A stretch of DNA of 64,000 nt from contig NC_090291.1 of the NCBI RefSeq assembly GCF_037392515.1, positions 31,296,001 through 31,360,000 on the forward strand. The letters run 5' to 3'. Of this stretch, positions 45,497 through 58,759 are shown in pieces. A program made the translations under genes and the position numbers. The DNA comes from Haliotis asinina (taxonomy: Eukaryota; Mollusca; Gastropoda; Lepetellida; Haliotidae). The notes under the pieces are model-generated. The model did not search any database and had not been told where the DNA came from. It saw only the letters and a program-made list of their open reading frames with translations. The first letter of the stretch is position 1, and every line of letters begins with the position of its first letter.

Positions 45497-47635
45497 GGGT
45501 TATCGAGTGGTTTATCCTCGTTTTGCCTGGAAGGAGAAAACATTTGTCCGGTGTCCTGGGAAAGCTAAAATGTAAATTTCGCATTTCCCAGGAGAGTTAA
45601 TTTCCAAAGGGGATGTGCAGTGGTTTGCTAGTGTTCTCGTTTTGCCACCATCCTGAAAAGCATTAACAGTTACTGTTATAAACAGTTACTTATACAAGCA
45701 TGCGGTTCATGCCAACATTACTCACAGCAGCATGTGAGTGAACTGAACCCAGGCTTAATAAGCATCATGGTAATGTTAACGGTGTTCGCTATGTCTATGT
45801 CTAGAAAAACTAACATATGAGAAAACACAGTTCACTCAATTTTAACAATATAACAAATAAAGCACTTGCAGTTAACACATAATCAGTGAGATGGTGTAAA
45901 TAAATATTGGGAACACAAATGCAAACGGCTTCGTTGCAATCTGGGCGGCTGGGTAGCATGTATGCCTGTTCTTTATTCTCATATACCGTCTTGGTGGTAT
46001 AAGAGCATATCCTGTAAACGCATATACATGTACACGTTCAAATCCACAATGGCAGAAAACAACATATTAACGTCCCTTTTTCCGACAACAGATGATGAGG
46101 TATCGAATGCTAAATGTCATTAATTGTCTCATTTGTGAAGTATTCTGAGTTTTCAGGAGGTATATATACTATCTTCTTGAACATCAAACAAATATTTACA
46201 TATTTGTATCCATAATGTGGATTCACCAAATTCTTCGTGTGAAACCAACGCCTGGTGTCCTCCGCCGGAATGTTGTTCAGAGCGGCGTAATGCTTGCCTC
46301 ACTGACCCTGTTTTGCTACAGGTGTAAATGCATTAAAACGTGATCAAATGTTTAAAACGTCACATAATACTTGAGACGACGACCTACTTTTATTCAATAT
46401 CAACACGCATGACTGCTTTGCCACCCTTGAAAAACGACAGTGGGCGGGGGCGTGGCTTCAGGGGTGTTGGAGGTTATTAAAACCACAGCTTAGAAACAGC
46501 GTTCGAAAGACATATATGTGTATAGACCCTACCCTAGTATATAAAAGGAAAGGGATGTAACGAAGGAACCACTCCCTGTTCGATCAAAGTTACATGTCAC
46601 TGCGTAAACTATTTTAAGGCCCCGTCGACGCCAACGGATCGAAAGTCAGATGATTTCCCTACAAAATGACCTATATATGGCGACAATCGGATCATTATTT
46701 CAAAAGTTATACGTCACGAATCATCGAAAACAGCTACCTCCGCTATTTCACGCCAAAATTATGGATCAACAAATACGGCGAAAACTCTCCTTTTAAATTC
46801 CTTTTTTAATTCCAGCCACGTTGACAGCACCAGCGTTGGGCTGGATTCGATCGACTGCAGCATTCCGCGGGTCGGAAAACATATTGCAACATCTACATGT
46901 CATTTTCTCGACAATAAGCAAACATTTTTACCAAAACCGCTGTTACTAGAGTAGGGTCTATACACATATATGTCTTTCGAGTGCTGTTCTAAACGATACA
47001 AGTCCCTGTGATTAAAACGAGGTAACGAGAAAACCCCTACCAGTGTCAATTATGCACTGCCGGCAGATATTTTGAGATGCTTGTTTGAAAGGACTGAAAA
47101 AAATGCACAGTATCCCCTTTCGTCGCAAGTATCACAACACATTACCTAGCATGCCATCTCCCTTGCAGGTGTAATTTAATAGCCTGTTTCCAAATGGTCT
47201 GCAAACACAAGTTTCTGTCAGTATTGAAACAGTATTAACAGAATCATTATGTAAAAGTTTCATATGTAGAATATATAAAAAATGCTGACGTTCGAGCGCA
47301 TTATGTTCATATGTTGCGTGAGTTTTCAATGCCAAAGTCTCCTTGGTAGTGTCTCTTATTCTTTTGATCTTCATCCTAACCCAGGCCCAGCTAATAATAG
47401 TGAACTAAACATAATATACACAATATGGACACAATTGTAGTTTGTGATTTTAATACCGATCCTCTTACAGACAGAAGTTATAAAATCAGTTAAATACAAC
47501 TTCTATTTGGACTAACACAACTTATAGCAATAAATAACTTTTAAGTAACAGGATCTCAGTGTTTATTTTTTTTAAATTATGAAGCACGTTTCTTTCATTG
47601 GGTTGCCTTTTTGATTGACTTGCCGCCTCTCCGTA
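45497..47635 (+). repeat. Unclassified interspersed repeat, copy B, left part
   Basis: Matches copy A, but the segment that in A runs CTTACACCTGCAAGGGAGAT to CTCCTGAAGCCCCGCCCACT is inverted here and is itself interrupted by a MITE (46492-46992). The match breaks at CCGTA 47635, where the 7.3-kb transposon begins. Confidence 0.8.
46492..46992. mobile_element. MITE with about 45-bp terminal inverted repeats
   Basis: AGAAACAGCGTTCGAAAGAC ATATATGTGTATAGACCCTA C at the left; GTAGGGTCTATACACATATA TGTCTTTCGAGTGCTGTTCT at the right. TA or TTA/TAA flanks fit a Tc1/mariner-type target. No coding capacity. Confidence 0.88.
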
Positions 47636-48787
47636 CACTGGAAAAAGGTTCACATTTACAAGCTTGTAAATCTTTTGTAAAGATGATGTTTACAAGACAT
47701 TTGCGATTTTGGAAAGATGATGTTTACAAGACATTTACGATTTTAGAAAGATGATGTTTACAAGACATTTACAATTTGTAAAGATCCACAAGGGAGATAA
47801 CGTGGTTGGCGATTGTAAAACGATTCGCAAGGCCTCAAATTCACTCCTAACAAATCCCAAAGGCTAATTACAGTTTGACCCTTCGACATAATTAATGAGA
47901 TAATTGGGGCGTTAAATAAGAGTGGGACAGACCACTGTTCAGTGGACAGGGGTCACTCTGTTAGGGGCTGGATGCTGATGCTCTTACTACAGTGTTCGGT
48001 GGAGTGAAGATGCATGGGTGTGTCTTTCACTATGTGCAAGCTGTTCAGAAAGAATTCCGACTCATTATCCCACTTATTTTGTGTTTGGGAACGGTGAATA
48101 ACAATAACCATAAACAATATCACCTTGTCACCTCTGATAATATGCTAAATGATAGAGATTGTGTTGTGATAACATAACACATGACAGTATATGTTGCTAT
48201 GAATCATGTGGTCGATCCAACCTTTACCAATAGTACCAGTGATACAGATGGGATAGGTCACCTTTTGAAATATTTCACAATCATATTTGATTTTTGTTGT
48301 TTCTATTGATTCTTCCTTTTTGTGGTCAGCCAAGCAACAATCCACCATAATCCAATAAAATCATTGAGGCATGAAGTCCCATAAGCCGAATGAACTGTAC
48401 CTTCGTGGGACTACACCTGTCGTACATGGGCTAGTTGCAGTTAACACATACTGCTATATTTAACATAACTAAACAATAACCTTCAGGAATGGAACCCATG
48501 ACAGAAATGTGCCCTGGACAAATAACAGGTTGGAGGTTGGCATGGGAGGTTAAAGTAACTTGTTGGAAAAGCCCATCCCAACGTTTTCGAGATGATACAT
48601 TTCATGTTGGACTGGAGACGCAAATTAATAAACTGAACATGGTGCAACATAATGCTGGTCAGACACTGCTCCCAAAGAAAAAGAAACATCAAGACATCCA
48701 GAGAGAACTGCCCACCCTGGAACATAGGGCATTATTGATATGTTGTATTATTTTGATAGGTTATCTCATGGAACGAAACTTTCTTAA

Positions 48788-50032
48788 GGGTCACATACAA
48801 AGGAAAACACAACTTTGCAGATTCAGATACCTTTCGGTATGCAGTTACCGAAACAAATCATAAAAAAATGCCAATTCAACCTATAAAGAAAAAACCGCGA
48901 TGAAAAAACCCCGCGAAATCGGAGTTCAAGCAATTCACTAAATTTCCCCCAGCACTGGGGGAAGAAGTTGTTTCAATAGTTGTGCTGCGCTGCGCCCATA
49001 ACACATGCGCAGTGAATAGGTTCGCGGATCTTGAAACAGTATGCATGCCCGGAGTATGAGGTCGTAAGCAGTAGTCTAATCTTGGTTGTGTACACAAACA
49101 AGTAAATAATCTACTCGTTACATTTAAAAAAGCAATGTTGATTGTAAGAAGCAGCATCTGTCACAGAGAAAGCATAAACGTTTATTGACACCTATATACA
49201 CAGCTTCAATCATTGACCACATGCAATTTAAACGTAACACCTATCAGGCTATACGCCATAAACAAAATAAATTGATTGATGACTCATGCACCCGAGTCCT
49301 GTCTCTGCCACATTATGTAATTAAGCAGGTGTGATACTTGTACATATGACACGTTTTTATGTCTGTGGGTTGCAGAGAAACTACATCCGTTTTTCTCGGA
49401 TGACTGGATCTCACGGAAACTGGTACAAATGCTTATCAGTTTCAAGTACTGCTTTGTACTTGGACGAATGACAGATTCCAGTAGTTCACCATCTCTACTG
49501 AGATGATTTTTATTGGATCGAGCGCAAATTCAGAGAACATGTATTTTCCAAACCCAACATCTCTATATACATTCTTCATGGATAACGAATTCCTTTAGTG
49601 TATATGATTTTGTTTGACAACGGTATATCAGTCCATACTGAAACGACGCATTAAATACAATACAAAAAGTTGTTATCCATAAAGAATCTTACTTTCTTGT
49701 GACTTGCCATACTTCTAAAATGCCCATCAAATGCATCTTTCTGAACACACTATGGGCCCCACCTTATGAGCTCTCGGCGTATCAGCAAATGAAGTAGACA
49801 ATCGGTAGCCGTCGTTACACTTGAGTGCACATCCACCAGCTATGACTGGGTTTGGTCTCCCGCGTGCTTCGTTACGAGGGACGTAAGTCCAAGTACAACA
49901 TATTGCACCTCTGAATCGCGATTGTACGCTTGTAATTTTATTTATTTGTTTTCTTACAAACAGCAGAACTGATATAATGGAATATATATCTCGTGATCAA
50001 TAGTGGTAACGCCAAATACTGTAAAAACACAG
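48788..50032 (+). mobile_element. TTAA-flanked element, second copy, inside the 7.3-kb transposon
   Basis: Left end TTAAGGGTCACATACAAAGG; the body matches the third copy through TTCGTTCGACTTTGTGCATT GTCAT at 50032. A right terminal repeat was not seen, so the copy seems truncated there. It holds CCCCCAGCACTGGGGG and the foldback GTTGTTATCCATAAAGAATC. Confidence 0.75.
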
Positions 50033-53000
50033 AATGGCCTTCGTTCGACTTTGTGCATTGTCATTTTATTCACATAGCATAGGAACCATATTTGAGGTGT
50101 GGTGAGTCACACTGCTTCCATTTCCCTTGCTATAATTAGTACTGTGCTGCATCTTGATTGGATAAAAAAACATTTTGAAATTGTTTCTGCTGAGTTGTAG
50201 GCTGGTTTGACATCTTGCAGTGTCATCATCGCGATAATGCACCGAGGAGTGGGTTGTTTAGGTGGGGAAAGTTGTAAAGTGCTGAATTTGGTTTATGACG
50301 TGTGAACAAGGAATTTAGCATATCATAACATTGAAATAAAGCTGATGTTCGCTTGATAGTGCTCCATGGTCAATACTGCACTGTTGATGGAAATGGTATT
50401 CTATAATGCGGAATTTGTTTCACTTTTATAATACTACCGTCTTTCATGCGAATTAAATAATCCCAAAGCAAATGGACAGTGTCAAGCTTACACTAGATGT
50501 TTATTTACCTTCAGGAAGGAATTATCAGAAAACAACATGAAAGAGGAAGAATTTCATACAAAAACATTCCATTTACAAATTTACGGAAAATATGTTACAC
50601 ATTATTATCAAATATACAATAAAAAACAATGGGGTAGCATTGTAGTTGTGCATTCTTTAATACTGGTTCATATTTTGCTTTCTTGTGGCTCGGGAGGTCT
50701 GCCTGTCGCATCCCTTCGACTCGATTTCTGAAGAAAACAGTCAATACGATTATACTTGCATTAAGTGAATGGTAAACCAATGTGAAAATAGAATCAATGG
50801 TTATTCTCATAATCTCATAGCAGGTATTATTGATACTTGTGTATTTAGTGCATTAGTACACAGGTGTTGTATGGTACAACCTTTTTTCTCCTTTGAAAGA
50901 TCACACGGCCTAATACTGTGGGTGATTGTTACTGTATCTCCCAGCCTTGAACAAAGCCTCAACATATAACAAGACCTAATCCATTGTTCATTGATGAGCA
51001 AATCATGTCAGTGAAGGTTCACTAATGCCTTGTTAATTGATATCATCTGAGTTAAGATTCATCAATTAACATGCCTTCTTCCTTGTTAATTGATGGTAAG
51101 CCAAGTTACGTAGTGAATCCTCTTAAAACAGTTTCATCTAATTCTTGATTCCCGAAAGCTAGTTAAATTGGTTTTCATGTTTACTTACTGTAGTTTTTCT
51201 GGAACATTTTCTCATGATATCATTGTGTTTGTTTTGGTTGTTTTTCTTTCTTGAGACGTTTTCCTTTTTTGTCTACAAACGTCTTGTCATAGCCACTGCA
51301 ACAAAGAAAATACAATACCCTGACAGAAACTTTATGTTTCAATAAAACTGACATATATTATATAGTGATTACAGAATTATAACAGGAAGTCGTCAACAAA
51401 CACATGCACCCGATTCAAATGGTTAAACCAGGGATACTCTACAACACTACAACTCTATATAGGCTCCCTGGTTAAACAAAATCACATTTTGTTGCATAAT
51501 TTTATTGTGCATCAAAAGTCACTGTTGGAGCTCAAGGAATGAGCATTCTTATTTATATGACAGTGGGTTGTGCTCATTTTGTGTTGTGCACTGATGCATA
51601 TAAAACAGAGCATTAAGCAGAACTGCAATAAATTGAAACTCAGCGTGTGAAATAACAGGGAGAGCTGCCTTAGCGTCTTTATTCTGTCCTGTTTCCAACT
51701 TGAAAAAATAGAATTCTAAATTTATTGTCAGCACAATGAAGATAAATTCATGGCGAGGTTATTGTGGAAACACCTGCAGTTTTACTTGTTGAATGGTTTA
51801 ATGCATTGAAACTCTTGCAGTTACTGTATTTAAATCATATTGAAGTATATCCTTACGTCTCTTGTGGATTTAGGGTCATTCCTGTTACAGACAGCATTCC
51901 GTAGAGCCTGTCTCACAGTTGTCTGTGAAAGTAGATTGATGGGGAAAATTAGCATTTTGAAAAACCTAACAAAATGACTAGCAGGTATTACAACTAAAGT
52001 CTTAAATAAAGACGAAATACTGCTAATACATCACCGTATAAGAATATCTTGTCTGAAAACGTTACAAACATTTACAAAGAAATAAACAACCAATTTAGTT
52101 TCTAAAATATATTTGTGTTAAATTTGATTTTGAAATGCCTTAGCGATTTTGAAAAGGATGTGTTTTGTGACTAAATAGGTTTATATCTATTAAAGTCACT
52201 ATTCCATCCATAAAATGACGTGTGATGTGGGAACCCAAAATACGTATATGCATGAATACTGGGATTAGTCTGTATTGCGCCGTCATTGTTGTTTTTGATG
52301 ATCTCTTAAAAACATAAAACACAACGTTTTACGTCTGTAAGAATGCATCCAAAGTCAGTCTTATACTAATTATACATTATAATTGAAATTACATGCAACA
52401 GGTAATCCTTGAGCTCAGCCACAAAAAACAGCTGGTGTTACCTGGTGAATATATTCCACCCCCATAGCCTGATTAAGTTCCAGGAAGGATATTTATCACA
52501 TGTAATAAACCTTTGATCAGCCAAATAGTCGGGCTGTTGTTCTCATATCGTGATTCAATATACTAAACACTTACTGAATGCAGGGATACTCTACGACTCT
52601 GTGTATTGAGCTCCCTGCTAAATGGTATGGTAGTCTTGAGTGTAAGATTCATCATCAGGATTGCCTTACTGATTTTACAAATAATATATTTGCGTCATCT
52701 GCAATATACTCACCTGAGCTGAATGTGCCCTCTGAAGAAATATCACTGACAGACATTCTGAACGGCTTTGTTGATGTAAACTCTCAAATTCACGATAGCG
52801 AAAATGTCCGTATGTTGGTGTGCAATGATCAACTACATTTTCCCATCGGGTGTTCATATATTTATTTAGATCTCAAAAAGTCATCAAATTACTTTGAGTT
52901 ACTCGTCCTCTCTGTAACTTCTCAAACTTTCTGCTGATTTCAGACAGACACACAAACACTTTTTTCTGCTGATTTCATCTGCCTTGAATTGCCCGTCAGC

Positions 53001-54800
53001 AGTCCGGATGTTACTAATTAAAACCCCTTTCTCAAAATGCTTGCATTCACCAGCATACATATCCGTTTGAGTCTACATCATTAATTCTTGTTAACGCATG
53101 TCACGAGCTAGTAGTATTCCTATTGTATGCTTTGGTACAAGAAATACAATGGACATTGCACGTGTACACAACGGTTTTTGAAACATGTAAATAAAGGTAT
53201 ATCACTTTAATACGAATTTTACCAATTGACCATGGTGTTGAAATAGACTCTTGTTCATCAAGACTAAGTGTTATCAAAATACTAACCCAAATCAGCCAAA
53301 TAATCCCACTAGTGGTATCCTCTTTGCCAGTGGACTGAACCTGTTTATTTTAAGAGTAAGAGGATTATATGGCATGGTCAACTGGGTTTGGTCGTTTAAC
53401 TAATCCCACACAGCCATCACCAGCAGAGGGAATGATTTACACATCTCATTTTTGTGCTTATTTATCGTGTTTTATTGATAAAAAGTGAAATGGAATTGTG
53501 AACAGCTTTATAGTTTATATCGACACCGGTACCATACAACATACAATACAAAATTTAAATGCAGCATGTGTTGTCACATATTCATTTGAATTACAAACAT
53601 GGGTAAAGTTTGAAGACAATCTTATACGGAAATGGTGAATTATCTGATCTTAATGATCTGTCCATCTTAAGAAGATCTGCCCACCTCATCGTCACTGCTT
53701 ATTTAGATTTGATACTAAATATGATTGAAGAATTAACCTCGTGGTTTGTCATATGATAATCTTAGAACATTAGAGAGGTATTAACATAAGCTTCTAGCTT
53801 GTTTGCCAATCCATTCCATTCGACTTCACGTTTAAATACGTTTTACATCTGACTTCCCCCTTCTAAAGATTCCACACACACAAACTAATTGTATCAATAT
53901 AGAGCATTTATGAGAATGTTATTGGTAAGATAATTAATTTTGGTGTCTTGATGGTAAAATTGTGGATGCTCACCGAAGTAACCATAGACTTGAGACAAAA
54001 AACATCTTCAAGCAGAAAGGAGGACCATGACAGAGTATGGAAAAGTTTTTCCCCATCTTGTTGAGTCAGTTGTGTATGAAATGAACTATCATTGTTGACA
54101 CTGATAATATATGATTGTGTAGCACTTTAAGAATTTCTTATATTTACGCAGTTACCAAATGCAAAGCAGAGTGTGCAGTTATGTATGTTATGTTTAATGT
54201 ATGAATGATAAATTAAAAAGTTATGTATGCTGAACGTAAACAAACAAATGATAGACCGTCACGCACTATTTAAATATTCTGTAACATACTTCTTGTAAGT
54301 GATTATATAAATCTTGTTACACAATGATTTATTAATTCATTTGAGTATTTGCTCCAATCCACACGTACTGACAACACAACCAATTATCTATTGACATGTT
54401 TATGAGATTTCGTGAATACGTCAATTGCATAACACCGCTAATGAGCACCAACATAAATGGTCTAGTGGCAGGTGTTATTTAGAAAATACAGGTAGTTCCC
54501 ACGGAGTAGAGTGGTAGAATCACCGGAATGAGCTTGTGATGATGAGGCAAGACATCTGTTTTAACAGGCACGAGTATTTGGTATATAGATCAATGCTGGC
54601 CGTGCACATCAACTTTCATGTTTTCACGCACCAGACGCAGTTGCAATGATATAAAGCACAAATGGACTATACAAAATATGGCTTATTCCTTCAGTTTTCA
54701 TGAATAAATATGTCACATGCAAGATCCATTATGCATATCAACAGTAAGAACTCTAACAGAGCAGAAGAAATAGTAACTTTACAGAATCATGGGGATTCTT
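50033..54800. other. Interior of the 7.3-kb transposon, no transposase seen
   Basis: AT-rich. The longest open frame (52578-52937 +, 119 codons) starts MQGYSTTLCIELPAKWYGSL and resembles nothing I know. Two similar stretches, CAGGGATACTCTACAACACT ... GGCTCCCTGGTTAAAC (51428) and CAGGGATACTCTACGACTCT ... GAGCTCCCTGCTAAA (52580), suggest an internal duplication. Confidence 0.5.
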
Positions 54801-54959
54801 GAGAAATGGCAAAATTGTAAGAAGTAGTAGTAAAATCCTTCCTAAATTTACAATAAACTTACAAGCCTTGTAAACATCACCTTTACAATCGTTGTAAATG
54901 TTTGTAAATATGACATTTACATTTTGTAAATTTTTGTAAATCACCATTTTTTTCTTGTG

Positions 54960-55320
54960 GTAGATAACTGCAGGTGAATTGGAAGTAGACTGCCAAAAAG
55001 GCCGCATACCAATTACATTTAGCCGAATTTGTGATATCAGAGTAGTATAACGCAATCGACAAAGCGGCATATTGATCTTAGTTATTGATTAGTTTATTGC
55101 ACCACACCAAAAAGACGCAAATGGTTCTGGGGCTCGCTTTATTTACATTTCATTGTAAATGGGTACTTGCTGCTAGTTGTTCGACCATTAAGTATGGCTG
55201 TGAAATATGGGGAAAAAACATTTGCTACTGAAACCGACGGTATCCAGCTCGTGATTTTAAAGCGAAAAGGCCAGTCACACTGACCGTTCAGTCAAAATAA
55301 ATAACGTTGCTGTCTAAGGG
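54960..55320 (+). repeat. Unclassified interspersed repeat, copy B, right part
   Basis: Resumes exactly where the left part stopped: GTAGATAACTGCAGGTGAAT, then CCGCATACCAATTACATTTA to AATAACGTTGCTGTCTAAGG, parallel to 43452-43810 in copy A. Confidence 0.88.
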
Positions 55321-55756
55321 TTTGCCATAGTGTATTTCGTCAACAGAGAATCCACCGGGGCAGAAGTACTGGTCATGTCTCAGATGACAATATATAGCCG
55401 GCAGAAATACAGAAGACTGTTTAAATCTGTTTTATTTTAATATGGTTTTGGTTTCGTATTGTTGAATTTGTACAGAAAAAAGAGATATTATCCAAACTAA
55501 TAAACTTGCTTTCCAAAAATGACATTAAATACGATTCATCTATTAGAAACATTTTAACAATCTTCCACCTTGCCGCTGAATTTGTGTTACACGTTTAAGA
55601 ATATTGTCTCATAAATTCAAATTGAATTTGGTCTCTATTTAATTATTCAGAGAAAGAAGATATTGTGTGATTTGTGTAATGACCAAGGTATGCTTATTTA
55701 CAGGCCGTCGAGATATAGTCCGCATATTGCTATCAATCAACATTTGACCCTGGAAG

Positions 55757-56017
55757 ATCCGAGGTAGAATAGGCCTTCAGCAACTCATGCTTGCCACAAA
55801 AGGCGACTATGCTTGTCGTAAGAGGCGACTAACGGGATCGGGTGGTCAGTCTCTCTGACTTGGTTGACACACATCATCAGTTTCTAGTTGCGCAGATCGA
55901 AGCTCATGTTGTCGATCGCTGGATTGTCTGGTCCAGACTCGATTATTTACAGACGGACGTCATATAGCTGGAAGATAGGTGAGTGTGGCGTAAACTAAAC
56001 TCACTCACCCACTCATC
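55757..56017 (-). mobile_element. S1-family SINE, near full length, reverse
   Basis: Starts GAGGTAGAATAGGCCTTCAG and ends AAACTAAACTCACTCACCCA. Like the 19935 copy it carries a doubled CGACTATGCTTGTCGTAAGA-type tail, so the two may belong to one subfamily. Confidence 0.88.
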
Positions 56018-57454
56018 AACTCTGAGGTAACTGTTTATCTGTGATTATTCATTGATGGGAATTTGGAGTATTCAATATATTTTAATCCCTTGGACCAAAC
56101 GTTAAAGGTCACATGCCACGTAAAACACAACTTTGCAGATTCTGGTACCTTTCGATATGCACTTACCGAAACAAATCATAAAAATGTCAATTCAACCTAT
56201 AAAGTTGGAAAAAACGCGATGAAAAAAAAGCCCGCGAAATCGGTCCGCGGAGCTTGAAACAGCATGCATGCCCAGCGTCTGAGCGTCTGATTGTGGTAAG
56301 CAGTCTATGCCAAAGAGAAAGCTCAATGTCTGGTTTATTCACACCTATCTGTCTGCCTGCCTGTCTGCTAAAGACAACATGCAGTACACAGATTCAATCA
56401 TTGACCACGTGCAGTTTGAACTTAACACCTATCAGACTATACGACATAAAGAAAATAAGTTGATTTATGACTCGTGCACCCGAGTCCCGTCTCTGCCACA
56501 TTATGTAATTAGGCACGTGACATGTTTTTATGTCTGTGGGTTGCAAACAAACTACATTCAATTTTTTTCGGTTGACTGGATCTGACGGAAACTGACAAAC
56601 TCTAGTCAGTTTCAAGTCCTGCTTTGTACTTGGACGAATGACAGATTCCAGCCACGCAGTAGTTTACCATCTCTACTGACATGATTTTTGATTGGATCGA
56701 GCGCAAATTCAGAGAACATGTATTTTCAAAACCCAACATCTCTATATACATTCTTCATGGATAACGACTTCTTTTCGTGTATATGATTTTGTTTGATAAC
56801 AGTATATGAATCCATACTGAAACGACGCATCAAGTACACAAAAAGAAGTTGTTATCCATAAAGAATCTTACTTTCTTGTGACCATACTTCTAAACTGCCC
56901 ATCAAACAGTCCATCTCTCTGTACACACAATGAACCCTCAGCATATCAGCAAATGAAACAGCCAATCGGAAACCGTCGTTACACTTGAGTGCACATCCAC
57001 CCGCTATAACTGGGTTTGGTCTCCCGAGGGCTTCGTTACGAGGGACGTAAGTCCAAGTACAACATATTGCACCTCTGAATCGCGATTGTACGCTTGTAAT
57101 TTTATTTATTTGTTTTCTTACAAACAGCAGAACTGATATAATGGAATATATATCTCGTGATCAATAGTGGTAACGCCAAATACTGTAAAAACACAGAATG
57201 GCCTTCGTTCGACTTTGTGCATTGTCATACATACACAGGGATATTATTGCACCCAAGCTCCCATCCCCAAGGTCTCAACCCAACCGCACCATGGTTTGAA
57301 ACTCCCCACCATAGTCTGGGACCATTGCACGTGTGAAACACAACCGTCGGCAATTAACAACCACATGCGTCCCAAGGAGGGACAAAAACAGAACAAGGTA
57401 AGCATAGGTAACCACAATGGAGAGGCCATATCCGCTCCAGAAGCAGGTATGGGA

Positions 57455-57866
57455 GGGAGTGGCTGCGTCCACTCCCCGGCAGAGAGCTAAGGGAGTGGCC
57501 GTGCCCGCTCTCAGGGTCAAGCCGGAGAGTGGCCGTGTCTACTCCCCAGCAGATAGCCAGAGGAGTGGCCGTGCCCACTCCCAGGATGAAGTCGGGGAGT
57601 GGCCGTGTCTACTCCCCAACAGATAGCGAGGGGAGTGGCCGTGCCCATTCCCAGGATGAAGTCGGGGAGTGGCCGTGTCTACTCCCCAACAGATAGCGAG
57701 GGGAGTGGCCGTGCCCACTCCCAGGGTGAAGTCGGAGAGTAGCCGTGCCTACTCCCCAGTAGATAGCGAGGGGAATGGCCGTGCCCACTCCCAGGGTGAA
57801 GTCGGGGAGTAGCCGTGTCTACTCCCCAGCAAATAGCGAGGGGAGTGGCCGTGTCTACTCCCGTAC
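57455..57866. repeat. GC-rich minisatellite, about 69-bp unit
   Basis: About six units alternating GGAGTGGCCGTGCCCACTCC and GGAGTGGCCGTGTCTACTCC with CAGGATGAAGTC or CAGATAGCGAG spacers. Much richer in GC than its surroundings. It lies inside the third TTAA element copy, directly before a run of 34 A. Confidence 0.92.
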
Positions 57867-57867
57867 G

Positions 57868-57902
<35 letters not shown>
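57867..57902 (+). repeat. Poly(A) run of about 34
   Basis: An uninterrupted A tract directly after the GC-rich minisatellite. It could be the tail of a retroposed insert, but no matching short target duplication was seen. Confidence 0.9.
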
Positions 57903-57904
<2 letters not shown>

Positions 57905-58759
57905 CATTACACAGGCCACTGTGTACCCCACTCCCCCATCAAGCACCGACACCAGCAACGGCCCATGCGTCCCAAAGTGGGACACCCCCAGCCCTTGGCA
58001 GCCACAACCACGTCCGCAACCATGCGTCCCAAAGAGGGACACCCCACGCATCCCAAGGAGGGATAGGTCTGCCGACATGCCAACCGGCGAAGGCGACCTC
58101 AAAAGCACTAAACTAACGAACGAACGAGGGCTTCGCTTCGGGGGAAGTAAGCCCAAGTACAAAATATGCATTTTCGAATCGCGATTGTACGCTTATAATT
58201 TTGTTTATTTGGTTTTTTTTAAAGCAGCAATGTCTATTATATGTCATGAATAAGTGATAAATGTGTTGTAATTATGTTTGATTTTTTTGTTGCATGTGAC
58301 CTTTAAGTAGAATATATATATTCGGCTTCAGCGCTGTTTCACGAGGCGCGTAAATTGTATCTGTTCGTGTGCTGTCCCAAGTGTGTAGCGTGGTACACAG
58401 CTTCAGGATATTGATCCAGACTTAACAATAGGCGAAGTCCTGCCTTCTATCTGAATTATTTAAAGTTCGACTGAATTTCGTGAACGCCAGGCTGGGCTTG
58501 ATTGGTGAATGTAAATAATTAACTGTGAAACATGATAACTAGCAAGATTGAACGGATGCAGAAAATAATGATGTTGTATTCCTATCTGTCTCTAATGTCC
58601 TGCCATATGTCACAATGGGTGGCGATCCATTAGTTATTTGCGTTGAATTAAACACATGGCATGGTTCATTTCTCACCACATGTACCTTTAGTGGTGTCTT
58701 CAGGTTCTGCTTACATGATACAGTGATCAGGAAGTAAGGTTAAGGCGCTCACCTATTCT

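Larger units (their letters stand above)
47636..54959. mobile_element. 7.3-kb CACTA/CMC-like DNA transposon with GTA target duplication
   Basis: Left end CACTGGAAAAAGG and right end ATTTTTTTCTTGTG (reverse CACAAGAAAAAAAT) are imperfect inverted repeats with CAC termini. GTA stands on both sides (47633-47635, 54960-54962). Subterminal repeats: AAAGATGATGTTTACAAGAC three times at a 34-bp period on the left, TTGTAAACATCACCTTTACA and TTTGTAAAT words on the right. CAC ends, a 3-bp duplication and subterminal repeats are typical of CACTA (CMC superfamily). The empty site exists in the other copy of the host repeat (CCGTAGATAACTG near 43451). No transposase was recognised, so it may be non-autonomous or decayed. 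Confidence 0.8.
56106..58302 (+). mobile_element. TTAA-flanked element, third copy, with minisatellite insert
   Basis: Perfect TTAA at 56102-56105 and 58303-58306, with ends AGGTCACATG and CATGTGACCT as exact inverted repeats. A direct repeat of about 110 bp (about 57023-57132 and 58126-58230, with GCGATTGTACGCTT) brackets the inserted minisatellite and poly(A) block. No transposase reading frame is visible. Confidence 0.85.

Noticed and set aside
52578..52937. 119-codon open frame as a transposase of the 7.3-kb element
   Set aside because: No DDE-type motif or known similarity that I can see; too short.
57749..58253. Open frames of 83-140 codons with Lys or Phe runs
   Set aside because: They read through the A34 tract and the GC-rich minisatellite; no domain.
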